A stretch of 64,000 nt of DNA from contig NZ_KB898878.1 in assembly GCF_000377905.1 (NCBI RefSeq), positions 35,303 through 99,302 of the forward strand, written 5' to 3'. Below, in pieces: positions 26,143 through 34,906 of the stretch. The DNA comes from Thioalkalivibrio sp. ALMg11. GTDB taxonomy: Bacteria; Pseudomonadota; Gammaproteobacteria; Ectothiorhodospirales; Ectothiorhodospiraceae. The notes beneath the pieces were generated by a model that did no database searches, had not been told where the DNA came from, and worked only from the letters and a program-made list of their open reading frames with translations. Each line of letters starts with the position of its first letter. Position 1 is the first letter of the stretch. A program made the position numbers and the translations under genes.

Positions 26143-26664
26143 ATGAGTGACGAGAGTAACAGTGATTTCAACGAGGTCCGCGACGAGGCGGACAAGGCGG
26201 ATGCCCGCTCGCGGCGTGTGGAGCTGATTGTGTACGCTGCCCTCCTGGCCTTCGTGGTTCTGGCCATCTATGGCTTCTGGCTGATCACGAGCCTGACTCG
26301 GGACGTTAGTCAGCTGACCCAGGAGATCGCCCAGATGACGCGGGTGGTGGACCGCGACATGTCCACCATCGCCGGGCACATGGCCTCGATGGACCACCAG
26401 ATGACCGACATCAACAACACCATGCGGGTCATGAACGAGGAAGTCGCGGCGATCGCGGGAAATACGCACTCGATGGACGCCAACATCGGCTCGATGACGC
26501 GCGATACCAGCGTGATGGCTGGCGCGATCACGGGCATGCAACAGGACATGTGGAGTCTGAATCGCAATGTGGGGGCGCCCATGGGTATGATGAACATGTT
26601 CAACCCATTCACCGATCAGAGCGGTCCGGTCCGGGGTTCGCCGGGGCCGTATTACCCGCGCTGA
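26143..26664 (+). CDS. Single-span membrane coiled-coil protein with a Met-rich end
   Basis: This 173-residue protein has a charged N terminus, one membrane segment (about residues 29-50) and a long heptad-like helix (52-145) with a Met roughly every seven residues (DMSTIAGHMASMDHQMTDI and similar). A conserved-looking tail, NVGAPMGMMNMFNPF, comes near the end, then Pro/Gly. It resembles the helical part of a chemoreceptor but lacks the signalling hairpin, so a chemotaxis label would be wrong. The tail recalls the Met-rich insertion of the efflux adaptor at 17251. It lies between the DUF302 and dynamin-like genes. Function unknown. Confidence 0.65.
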   Translation: MSDESNSDFNEVRDEADKADARSRRVELIVYAALLAFVVLAIYGFWLITSLTRDVSQLTQEIAQMTRVVDRDMSTIAGHMASMDHQMTDINNTMRVMNEEVAAIAGNTHSMDANIGSMTRDTSVMAGAITGMQQDMWSLNRNVGAPMGMMNMFNPFTDQSGPVRGSPGPYYPR

Positions 26665-26691
26665 TCACGTTTTTCGACTGACGGAGTCCGC

Positions 26692-28257
26692 ATGTTCAAT
26701 CGTCCAGGCCCTCGGGTACGCAAGCAGCTCAAGCTGCTCAGCGACCGCCTTGCCGAAGAGAATCCGGTCCTGAAAGGGGTGGTCGACCCCTTCCGTGATC
26801 TGGACCGGGTCGGTTATGCGGCCGGTCTGCTGGATCCCACCGAAGATTCCTACGCCTTCACCATCTCCTGGTGGCCGATGATCGCCATGCTGGGGACGTT
26901 CTCCGCTGGCAAGTCCACCTTCATCAACGAATACGTGGGCATGACTGTGCAGCGCAGCGGTTCGCAGGCGGTAGACGACAAGTTCACCGTGATCAGCTAC
27001 GGCGGCAGCGAGCACGTGCAGGAGCTGCCCGGGCTCGCGCTGGACGGCGATCCGCGCTTCCCGTTCTACCGCGTATCCGACGAGATCGAGCGGATCACCG
27101 ACGGCGGCGGGCGTACGGTGGATCATTTCCTGGCGATGAAGACCGCGCGCTCGGAGCAGCTGCGCGGGCGCATCATCATCGACTCTCCCGGGTTCGACGC
27201 CGACGAGCAGCGCGCGACGATCCTGCAGCTGACCGACCACATCATTGATCTGTCCGACCTGGTGCTGGTGTTCTTCGATGCCCGCCACCCGGAACCGGGT
27301 GCGATGCGCGACACCCTGGAACACCTGGTCAATCGCGTGGCCGAGCGCAACGACTTCACCAAGCTGGTGTTCATCCTCAACCAGATCGACACCACCTGGC
27401 GCGAGGACAACCTGGAAGAGGTCGTGTCGGCCTGGCAGCGTGCGGTGGTGCGCCAGGGCAATGCCACCGGGCGTTTCTACTGCCTGTACAACGAGAGTGC
27501 GGCGGTCGAGATCGGCGACCCGCAGGTGCGCGCCCGCTACGAGGAAAAATCCCGGCGCGACCGCCAGGAGATCCACGCCAAGATCCAGGAGATCAGTTCC
27601 TCGCGTTCCTACCGGATCCTTGGCTCGCTGCAGGCGATCGCCGAATCCATCGAGATGGACGTCATGCCGGCGCTGCAACGTGCGCTCGAGCGCTGGCGCC
27701 GCCGTGTCGTGCAGTTCGACGCCGGGATGTTCGCGGTCGTCGCGGTGATCCTGGGTCTGATTGGCTATCAGTGGACCGGTGGCGTTGCCCCGTGGACCGA
27801 TGGCAGCGTCTGGCAGTCCATGGGCGACCGCCCGCTGCTGACGGTGTTCGGCATCGTGGTGCTGGCGATCGTGCTCGGCGGGATTCACTTCTTCAATCGC
27901 CGCTGGCTGGCGCGCCGTATCGCACGGACGCTGCCGACCGAGACCCCCGCCGGTAACTGGCGCGCGGCCTTCGAGAAGAACACGCGGCCCTGGCGCCCGA
28001 TGATGGGGCGTGCACCGCTGGGTCTGGGGCGGCGCATGATCGGCCGCCTGCATCAGCTGCGCGACCGCGCCGAGGCTTATATCCAGCGCCTGAACAACCA
28101 GTTCGTGGATGCCAGCCCGGTCTCGCGCCAGGGTGGGCGGGCCTCGGCCACCGATGTCTACGACCCGAAGGAGCCGGAATCCCCGGCCCCCGATCCGACG
28201 CCGGGCACGGATGCGCCCCGCGATTACGCCGAGCCGGAGGCGCCGGAGAAGCGCTAG
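26692..28257 (+). CDS. Dynamin-like GTPase, membrane-associated
   Basis: This 521-residue protein has a dynamin-superfamily GTPase domain: G1 GTFSAGKST (about 67-75), a candidate G2 threonine in the DDKFTVISYGG region, G3 DSPG (about 164-167) and G4 NQID (about 230-233, in place of NKxD). A helical stretch follows, then two hydrophobic segments (about 345-362 and 381-401) and a basic region, and the last 50 residues are acidic and Pro-rich. EHD-like architecture suggests membrane binding or remodelling. A GGAG site precedes the ATG. The gene lies in the ParA-to-DsrE2 run, so the membrane it acts on may be linked to the globule-like proteins (inference). Confidence 0.82.
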   Translation: MFNRPGPRVRKQLKLLSDRLAEENPVLKGVVDPFRDLDRVGYAAGLLDPTEDSYAFTISWWPMIAMLGTFSAGKSTFINEYVGMTVQRSGSQAVDDKFTVISYGGSEHVQELPGLALDGDPRFPFYRVSDEIERITDGGGRTVDHFLAMKTARSEQLRGRIIIDSPGFDADEQRATILQLTDHIIDLSDLVLVFFDARHPEPGAMRDTLEHLVNRVAERNDFTKLVFILNQIDTTWREDNLEEVVSAWQRAVVRQGNATGRFYCLYNESAAVEIGDPQVRARYEEKSRRDRQEIHAKIQEISSSRSYRILGSLQAIAESIEMDVMPALQRALERWRRRVVQFDAGMFAVVAVILGLIGYQWTGGVAPWTDGSVWQSMGDRPLLTVFGIVVLAIVLGGIHFFNRRWLARRIARTLPTETPAGNWRAAFEKNTRPWRPMMGRAPLGLGRRMIGRLHQLRDRAEAYIQRLNNQFVDASPVSRQGGRASATDVYDPKEPESPAPDPTPGTDAPRDYAEPEAPEKR

Positions 28258-28353
28258 GGGTAGGCATGGTGCCTCCTCCTGCGCCGGCTCGCAGCAACCA
28301 GCACGATCAACGGGCGCGGTTACCGGCCGCAAACGTTGTGCAGGAGGAGAACG

Positions 28354-28497
28354 ATGACCATACTGGCGTGGCTTATGTTCGCGCTGGCCATGATCCTGGT
28401 GCCCATCTCGGTATGGGCCAGCATGGCGGCGCTGGGGGTTTGTGCCGGTTGTGCACTGATCCGCGACTGGCGCAGGGGGCGTCAGGCGTCGGAGTAG
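28354..28497 (+). CDS. 47-residue membrane peptide with CxxC
   Basis: This is a short gene. An ATG with AGGAGGAG five bases upstream opens a 47-codon frame: a hydrophobic N-terminal two thirds (one or two membrane spans, residues 2-35) containing VCAGCAL, then a basic tail RDWRRGRQ that should face the cytoplasm. The two cysteines form a CxxC pair at the membrane boundary. It lies between the dynamin-like gene and DsrE2, 97 and 101 bases from them. The strong ribosome site and conserved-looking topology argue that it is real, but no homologue is recognised. Confidence 0.6.
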   Translation: MTILAWLMFALAMILVPISVWASMAALGVCAGCALIRDWRRGRQASE

Positions 28498-28597
28498 TAG
28501 GCCGGCCAACCCACGGGCTTTAACCAACTGGGGACGGATTGCGCGCAGGGGGCTGTGGCGGATCCGGTTCCTGTTACCACTGGAGGAGAAAGTAGAA

Positions 28598-29068
28598 ATG
28601 AGTGATCAAAAGAAGATGGCCATCATTGCCACGAAGGGTAGCCTGGACTGGGGTTATCCGCCCTTCATCCTGGCCTCCACGGCGGCCGCCCTGGGCTACG
28701 ACTGCGAGGTGTTCTTTACCTTCTACGGCCTGCAGCTGCTGCGCAAGAAGCTGGATCTTCAGGTGACCTCGCTGGGCAATCCGGGCATGCCGATGCCGAT
28801 GCCCATGCCGGTGCTGCTGCAGGCCCTGCCGGGTATGCAGAAGATGATGACCGTGATGATGAAGAAAAAGATGGCGGCGAAGGGCGTCTCCGATCTGGGC
28901 GACCTGCGCGATCTGTGCATTGAGGCCGAGGTACGCATGATCGCCTGCCAGATGACGGTGGACCTGTTCGACATGGACACCAGCGAATTCATCGACGACG
29001 TGGAATACGCCGGGGCGGCCGCGTTCTTCGAGTTCGCCGGCGAGTCCGATATCTGCCTGTTCATCTGA
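28598..29068 (+). CDS. dsrE2: DsrE2-family sulfurtransferase-like protein
   Basis: This 156-residue protein of the DsrE/DsrF superfamily, DsrE2 branch, has the start KMAIIATKGSLDWGYPPFILASTAA-type block, the VFFTFYGLQLLRKK strand and helix, a distinctive PGMPMPMPMPVLLQALPGM segment (about 62-80), and RMIACQMTVDLFDM with the conserved cysteine near residue 117. DsrE2 proteins work with TusA and rhodanese in cytoplasmic sulfur trafficking toward the oxidative Dsr or sHdr systems; neither partner gene is nearby. GGAGGAG lies nine bases before the ATG. It ends the ParA-led run, and a terminator follows. Confidence 0.88.
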   Translation: MSDQKKMAIIATKGSLDWGYPPFILASTAAALGYDCEVFFTFYGLQLLRKKLDLQVTSLGNPGMPMPMPMPVLLQALPGMQKMMTVMMKKKMAAKGVSDLGDLRDLCIEAEVRMIACQMTVDLFDMDTSEFIDDVEYAGAAAFFEFAGESDICLFI

Positions 29069-29095
29069 ACCGGCGGCGCGCCAGGCGCGCCCATC

Positions 29096-29129
29096 AAGGC
29101 CCCGCAGCATCGCGCTGCGGGGCCTTTTT
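29096..29129 (+). terminator. Intrinsic terminator after DsrE2
   Basis: AAGGCCCCGCAG and CTGCGGGGCCTT are perfect 12-base arms around a seven-base loop, followed by a T-run. It also has an A-run on the 5' side, so it can serve the convergent acyl-CoA synthetase gene. Confidence 0.93.
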
Positions 29130-29192
29130 CGTTTTTGGAGGTTATTTCCGGCGGGTCAAAGGCCGTTTCGTGGTGGATAAGAAGCGAAAAGA

Positions 29193-30995
29193 TCAGTCGT
29201 GGCCGGCGTACATGGCCTCGATGGCGTTGGCGTAGTGCTTGGTAATGACCGGGCGCTTGAGCTTCATGGTCGGGGTCAGCATGCCGTTGTCCACTGACCA
29301 GGGTTCGTGCACCACGTGTACGTGGCGGATCCTGGCGTAGCCGGGAAAGTCGCGTAGCTGGTACTGCATGCGCTGGAGCAGGGCGCGCTCGGTGGCGCGC
29401 GACAGGCGTCCGGCGGCACTGGGGTCGAGGTCGTGGTCCTCGGCGAAGGTCGCCCAGGCCTCGGGTTCGGGGACGACCAGGGCGGTCAGGAAGGCGTGGC
29501 TGTCGCCGACCACCATGACCTGATCGAACAGGGCATCCAGGGCGATGGCCATCTCCATGTCCGCCGGCGGGACCTTCTCGCCGTTGGTCAGTACGAGGAT
29601 ATCCTTCAGGCGTCCGGTGATGAAGATGCGGCCATCGTCGTCGATTCTGGCCTGGTCCCCGCTATGCAGCCAGCGATCTTCGTCGATCGTGTTCTCGGTC
29701 GCTTCCTTGTTTTTCCAGTAGCCGAGCATCACGCTGCTGGAACGGGTAAGCAGCTCGTCCATCTCGCCGATCTTCACCTCGATACCCGGCAGGGGTTTGC
29801 CAATGGAGGCGGGCAGGTTGTCGTCCGGGGTGTTCAGGCTGACCACCGGGCTGGCTTCGGTCATGCCGTAGCCATGCAGCACCGGCAGGCCCAGGCCGAT
29901 GAAGAAACGCCCAATCGGCGGCGGCAGCGGGGCGCCCCCGCAAACGGCGAAGCGCAGCTTGCCGCCCAGGCGGTCCAGCACCTTGTGCGCGACGATGCGC
30001 TCCAGCAGTGGCCACAGCAGGAATCCGGGGGACCAGGACGCGCGGCCCTGCTGGTACTCGAAGCGGCGCCAGCCGATGGTCACCGTGGCCTTGAACAGGC
30101 CGCGGCCGATGGCGGATTTCTGCTTCAGGCCGGCCTGGATGCGGCCATGCACGCGTTCGTAGATGCGCGGTACCGAGATCAGCACGGTGGGCTGCACGGA
30201 CATCAGGTCTTCGCCCAGACCCTGGATGGAGCGCGCGAAGGCGACCTCGGCGCCGACCAGCATGGGCATGTAGTAGCCGCCCGTGCGCTCCATCATGTGC
30301 GACAGCGGCAGGAAGGACAGGAAGCGGTCGGCATCCGACAGTGGCCCGGCGCTGGAGGAGGCGCTGGCGTTGTCGAGGATGTTGCGGTGCGACAGCATCA
30401 CACCCTTGGGCCGGCCCGTGGTGCCGGAGGTAAACACGATGGTCGCCAGGGCTAGCGGGTCCAGGTCCGGGCGGTGCACGCGGTCGGGGTCGCCGCGCTC
30501 CAGCCAGGTGTCGATGTTCAGCACCCGCGGGTCGTCGGGCTCGCCTTCGGTGTGGCCCAGGCAGACGATGCGCTTGAGCGAGGGCATGTTCTCGAAGTGT
30601 TCGGACAGGCGGCGGTTGTGCACGCTCTCCCCCAGCAGGAGCAGGCGCGCCTGGGTCTGGCCGATAATGTAGGCGACGTTGTCGGGGCGGTCGTCGGTGT
30701 ACAGCGGCACGGTGATCAGGCCCAGCTCGGTGGCGGCCTGGTCGAGGGCCACCCATTCGCGCGAGTTGCCGAGCATCAGCGCGACGCGTTCCCCGGGCTT
30801 GAAGCCTTCCCGGGCCAGCGCGGCCTGCCAGCGATCCACCATCGCGGCCATTTCGCCCCAGGTGGTCTGCTTCCATGTTTCGTCGGCGGCGCTGAAGTGG
30901 CGATAGGCCGGGGCATCCCGACTCATGGACACACGGGTGCGGAACAGCGCCGGCAGGGTGGGGGCCTGCTCCGGGGTGATAGTGGTCGACGACAT
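29193..30995 (-). CDS. AMP-forming long-chain acyl-CoA synthetase
   Basis: This 600-residue adenylate-forming enzyme activates a fatty acid to acyl-AMP and then to acyl-CoA. The P-loop motif is TIVFTSGTTGRPKGVMLSH (about 187-205), the A5 motif GYGMTEASPVV lies near 371, and the hinge reads GDQARIDDDGRIFITGRLKDILV near 450-472 with the catalytic Lys region after ML.PTMKLKR. The long insertion (about 285-345) is typical of the FadD15/AAE15-like long-chain group rather than E. coli FadD. GAGG precedes the ATG. It appears monocistronic, with a terminator shared with DsrE2 downstream. Confidence 0.9.
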   Translation of the reverse strand: MSSTTITPEQAPTLPALFRTRVSMSRDAPAYRHFSAADETWKQTTWGEMAAMVDRWQAALAREGFKPGERVALMLGNSREWVALDQAATELGLITVPLYTDDRPDNVAYIIGQTQARLLLLGESVHNRRLSEHFENMPSLKRIVCLGHTEGEPDDPRVLNIDTWLERGDPDRVHRPDLDPLALATIVFTSGTTGRPKGVMLSHRNILDNASASSSAGPLSDADRFLSFLPLSHMMERTGGYYMPMLVGAEVAFARSIQGLGEDLMSVQPTVLISVPRIYERVHGRIQAGLKQKSAIGRGLFKATVTIGWRRFEYQQGRASWSPGFLLWPLLERIVAHKVLDRLGGKLRFAVCGGAPLPPPIGRFFIGLGLPVLHGYGMTEASPVVSLNTPDDNLPASIGKPLPGIEVKIGEMDELLTRSSSVMLGYWKNKEATENTIDEDRWLHSGDQARIDDDGRIFITGRLKDILVLTNGEKVPPADMEMAIALDALFDQVMVVGDSHAFLTALVVPEPEAWATFAEDHDLDPSAAGRLSRATERALLQRMQYQLRDFPGYARIRHVHVVHEPWSVDNGMLTPTMKLKRPVITKHYANAIEAMYAGHD

Positions 30996-31084
30996 GAGGG
31001 CCTCGCGCGCTGGGTTCCGATGTCCCGGACGTTAGAGGACGTGTCCATCCGGGGCAAGCTCGGCCCCGGGGAGGCGTCGTCTGC

Positions 31085-32161
31085 CTAGCGAATCCCCAGC
31101 GGGTGAGCGACGGGTTGGTAGGCGATCGCGCCGAGGACCAGGCTGAGACCGATCAGGGCGATCACGCCGCCCCCGGCCAGGCCCAGGGACGGGCCGATGT
31201 AGGTGAGTCGGCCCATGCGCGTCGGGCCCAGCCAGCGGCGGGTCCAGTCACGCGCGGAGACGGCGAGGGTCGCCAGCACCGAGACCGTCGCCGCCGTGCC
31301 CAGCGACATCGCCAGCACGGCGGCCACGCCCGCCCAGGCCAGGCCCAGGGCGGTGGAGACCGCCATGATCAGCACGGCGCCGGAACAGGGGCGGATGCCG
31401 ACGGCCAGCACCGTGCCCCACCAGGTACCACGCTGGTTGGGATCCACGTGGTGCGGGGTGCCGCAGCCGCAGTGCGCGTCGTGTTCGTGCGAATGATCGT
31501 GATCGTGGGCTTGGGCGCGGTGCGCGCAATGCAGCCGCCAGGCATGGCGCAGGGCGCGAACCATCAGCCACAGCCCGAGCAGCGCGACCAGGGCGAAGCT
31601 GGCGATCTCCAGGGTGCGCACTTGGCCCAGGGTGTCGCGGGCCAGCCAGCCGAACAGGCCGATCAGCACCCCGACCAGGGCGATGGCGGTGACGCCCTGC
31701 GCCAGCGCGGAGACGGTGGACAGCAGGATGCCGCGCCGCAGGTTCTGCGGCTGCGTGAGCAGGTAGGCGCTGATCACCGCCTTGCCGTGGCCCGGGCCGG
31801 CGGCGTGGAAGATCCCGTAGAGCAGGCTGACCAGGATGAGCGCCCCGGCGGTCTGGGCGGTCGGGCCGTCGCGCAGGGCATGCAGGCCCTCGGTCAGGCT
31901 GCGGTGCAACTGTCGCTGGGTCTGCAGCATCCAGCCGGTCAGGCGTTCCAGATGGCCCGGGGGTTCAACCAGCGGGGTCGGCGCCTGATTGCCGCTGGCC
32001 GGCGCGTCGCGGTCGGCTGGCGCCTCGGTAGGGGCAGCACCCAACGGGTGGCCGGTCTCGGCCTGCACGAGTCCGGCACCGCCAAACATCAGGGCTAGCA
32101 ACAGAAGTCCCCGAAGCAGGTGGAGGGAATGTCGTCGGAACAGGTGTTGGTCGGTGCGCAT
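31085..32161 (-). CDS. NicO-family nickel/cobalt-type metal transporter with His-rich loop
   Basis: This 358-residue inner-membrane protein has a cleavable-looking N terminus (hydrophobic near 15-30, ending LVQAE), a soluble segment to residue 85, then about six spans. It shows the NicO/RcnA motif HAAGPGHGKAVISAYLL and a cytoplasmic His/Asp-rich loop AHDHDHSHEHDAHCGCG with two cysteines. The family is annotated as Ni/Co export, but members paired with DUF1007, as here, are often predicted to handle zinc. ATG at 32161 is preferred; an in-frame GTG at 32179 overlaps the inverted repeat GTTATACAGTAAC. Confidence 0.85.
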   Translation of the reverse strand: MRTDQHLFRRHSLHLLRGLLLLALMFGGAGLVQAETGHPLGAAPTEAPADRDAPASGNQAPTPLVEPPGHLERLTGWMLQTQRQLHRSLTEGLHALRDGPTAQTAGALILVSLLYGIFHAAGPGHGKAVISAYLLTQPQNLRRGILLSTVSALAQGVTAIALVGVLIGLFGWLARDTLGQVRTLEIASFALVALLGLWLMVRALRHAWRLHCAHRAQAHDHDHSHEHDAHCGCGTPHHVDPNQRGTWWGTVLAVGIRPCSGAVLIMAVSTALGLAWAGVAAVLAMSLGTAATVSVLATLAVSARDWTRRWLGPTRMGRLTYIGPSLGLAGGGVIALIGLSLVLGAIAYQPVAHPLGIR

Positions 32162-32165
32162 GGCG

Positions 32166-32178
32166 TTACTGTATAACA
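32166..32178. promoter_or_regulatory. Possible Zur-like box upstream of the NicO gene
   Basis: GTTATACAGTAAC on the minus strand resembles the gammaproteobacterial Zur core GTTATA-N-TATAAC with two mismatches. It ends four bases before the start codon, in the only gap (66 bases) of this operon. It also contains a TATACA -10-like element. Weak evidence. Confidence 0.3.
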
Positions 32179-32227
32179 CTCTGAGTGCGGTGTGGTGTGC
32201 GCGGCGTCCGGTGGTGAGTCGGCAAGA

Positions 32228-32877
32228 TCAGTCGCATTCCAGCGTGGCGGTCTCCGCGAAGTGACGTCCCAGGTCGTTGACCGGGCTGCGGTCCGAACGT
32301 TCCAGGGTGGCGGCGTAGCGGATCAGCTGCGGGTCGGGTCGGGGCTCGGTGACGGCGACCTCGCAACCGGGTCGGTTCTCCACGAAGACGATGTCGTCCG
32401 GGTCGTGCCGGATCTCGATCCAGTACTCCGGATCGAAGACCCGGTAGGTGAAGGCGTCACTGGCGGTGATGTCGTGCTCGTCCAGCGGCAGCTCGAAGCG
32501 CAGGTGCAGGCGCCGGTCCTCCAGGGTCAGACGCGCGTTGCGGGCCTGCGGCACGTCCAGGCGCTCGTCTCCCAGGTTCAGTTCGGTGAAGTAGTCGTAG
32601 GCAGCCAGGTTTCCGAGCATGCGTTCGGCGGCGTGTTCCAGCGCCGCGTCGATGCCGGTGGCACCGTCGAGGTCCCGGGTCAGGTCTTCCAGCAGCATGT
32701 GGCTGTAGGTCGGGTCGATGCGCCAGGATTGCTCCATGCTCACCAGTTCGCCGGCATCGTCGAAGACCAGCCCCATGCGCAGGTCGATCCACGCATGCGG
32801 GTGCGCCAGCGCGCCGGCCGGGAAGAGCAGGCTCAGCACCACTAGCAGCCGCACGAGCCAAGGTCGAAGGCCCATCG

Positions 32878-32881
<4 letters not shown>
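32228..32881 (-). CDS. DUF1007 periplasmic protein
   Basis: This 217-residue protein has a signal peptide (hydrophobic residues 7-25, ending GALA) directly followed by HPHAWID, the family's metal-ligand-like start (COG3683). The rest is beta-rich and acidic and ends in a Cys residue near the C terminus. DUF1007 is nearly always paired with a NicO transporter and is thought to deliver or bind the metal in the periplasm; that role is inferred. The start overlaps the cysS stop as ATGA; a second ATG two codons later is also possible. Confidence 0.82.
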
Positions 32882-34286
<1,405 letters not shown>

Positions 34287-34290
<4 letters not shown>

Positions 34291-34727
34291 TGACCGGTGT
34301 CCTTGCCGTACAGCGTCTCGGGGGCGATCTCGGGATCGCTGGTAACCACGACGGTGTCTTGTGCGACCTGGAGGTAGAAGCAGCTGCGCCGTCCGGTGTG
34401 GCAGGCGGGTCCGGTCTGGTCGACCTTCAGCAGAAGAGTGTCGCCGTCACAGTCCAGGTGCAGGGAATGCAGCTGTTGCACCTGCCCGGACTGCTCGCCC
34501 TTGCGCCACAACGCCTGGCGCGAGCGCGAGTAGTAGCACACGCGTCCGGTCGCCAGGGTCTCGTCCAGGGCCTCGCGGTTCATCCACGCCAGCATCAGGA
34601 CCTCGCCGGTATCGTGCTGTTGGGCGATCGCGGGGATCAGGCCGTCGGCGTTGAGCTTCAGGCGCTCCAGGACTTCGGGGGTCGGGTGGCGCTCGCCACG
34701 GGGCTCGCCTTCGAGTTGCTTGAACAT
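34287..34727 (-). CDS. hisI: Phosphoribosyl-AMP cyclohydrolase
   Basis: This 146-residue enzyme opens the adenine ring of phosphoribosyl-AMP in histidine synthesis. Family motifs are [31 protein letters not shown] and the zinc-cysteine sites DCDGDTLLL and [11 protein letters not shown], with all three cysteines present. There is no HisE domain. It is separated from other his genes and heads the hisI-cysS-DUF1007-NicO operon with four-base overlaps. A paralogue elsewhere in the genome is possible, since metal-regulated hisI copies occur in other bacteria next to COG0523 or Zn transport genes. Confidence 0.95.
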
Positions 34728-34906
34728 CGCTGGGGTCCGCTTGCGGGAGCGGCAAAGAATAGCATTTTCGAACCGCGCTCCGAAGCCCGCAAACCGGCCC
34801 CGCCTGCCTCGGGTTGCGCTTGTGCCACGGGTGGTCGATGCTCGAGACAGGACAGATGGCGGGCAGGGAATGCCGGCCGCGTCTCCATGGCGGTCGGAGG
34901 AATGGC

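Noticed and set aside
26143-26664. Methyl-accepting chemotaxis protein
   Set aside because: Membrane span and helix are similar, but the conserved signalling hairpin is absent.
31085-32161. Firm assignment of the NicO protein to nickel or cobalt
   Set aside because: The family name implies it, but the pairing with DUF1007 and the His/Cys loop leave zinc equally likely.
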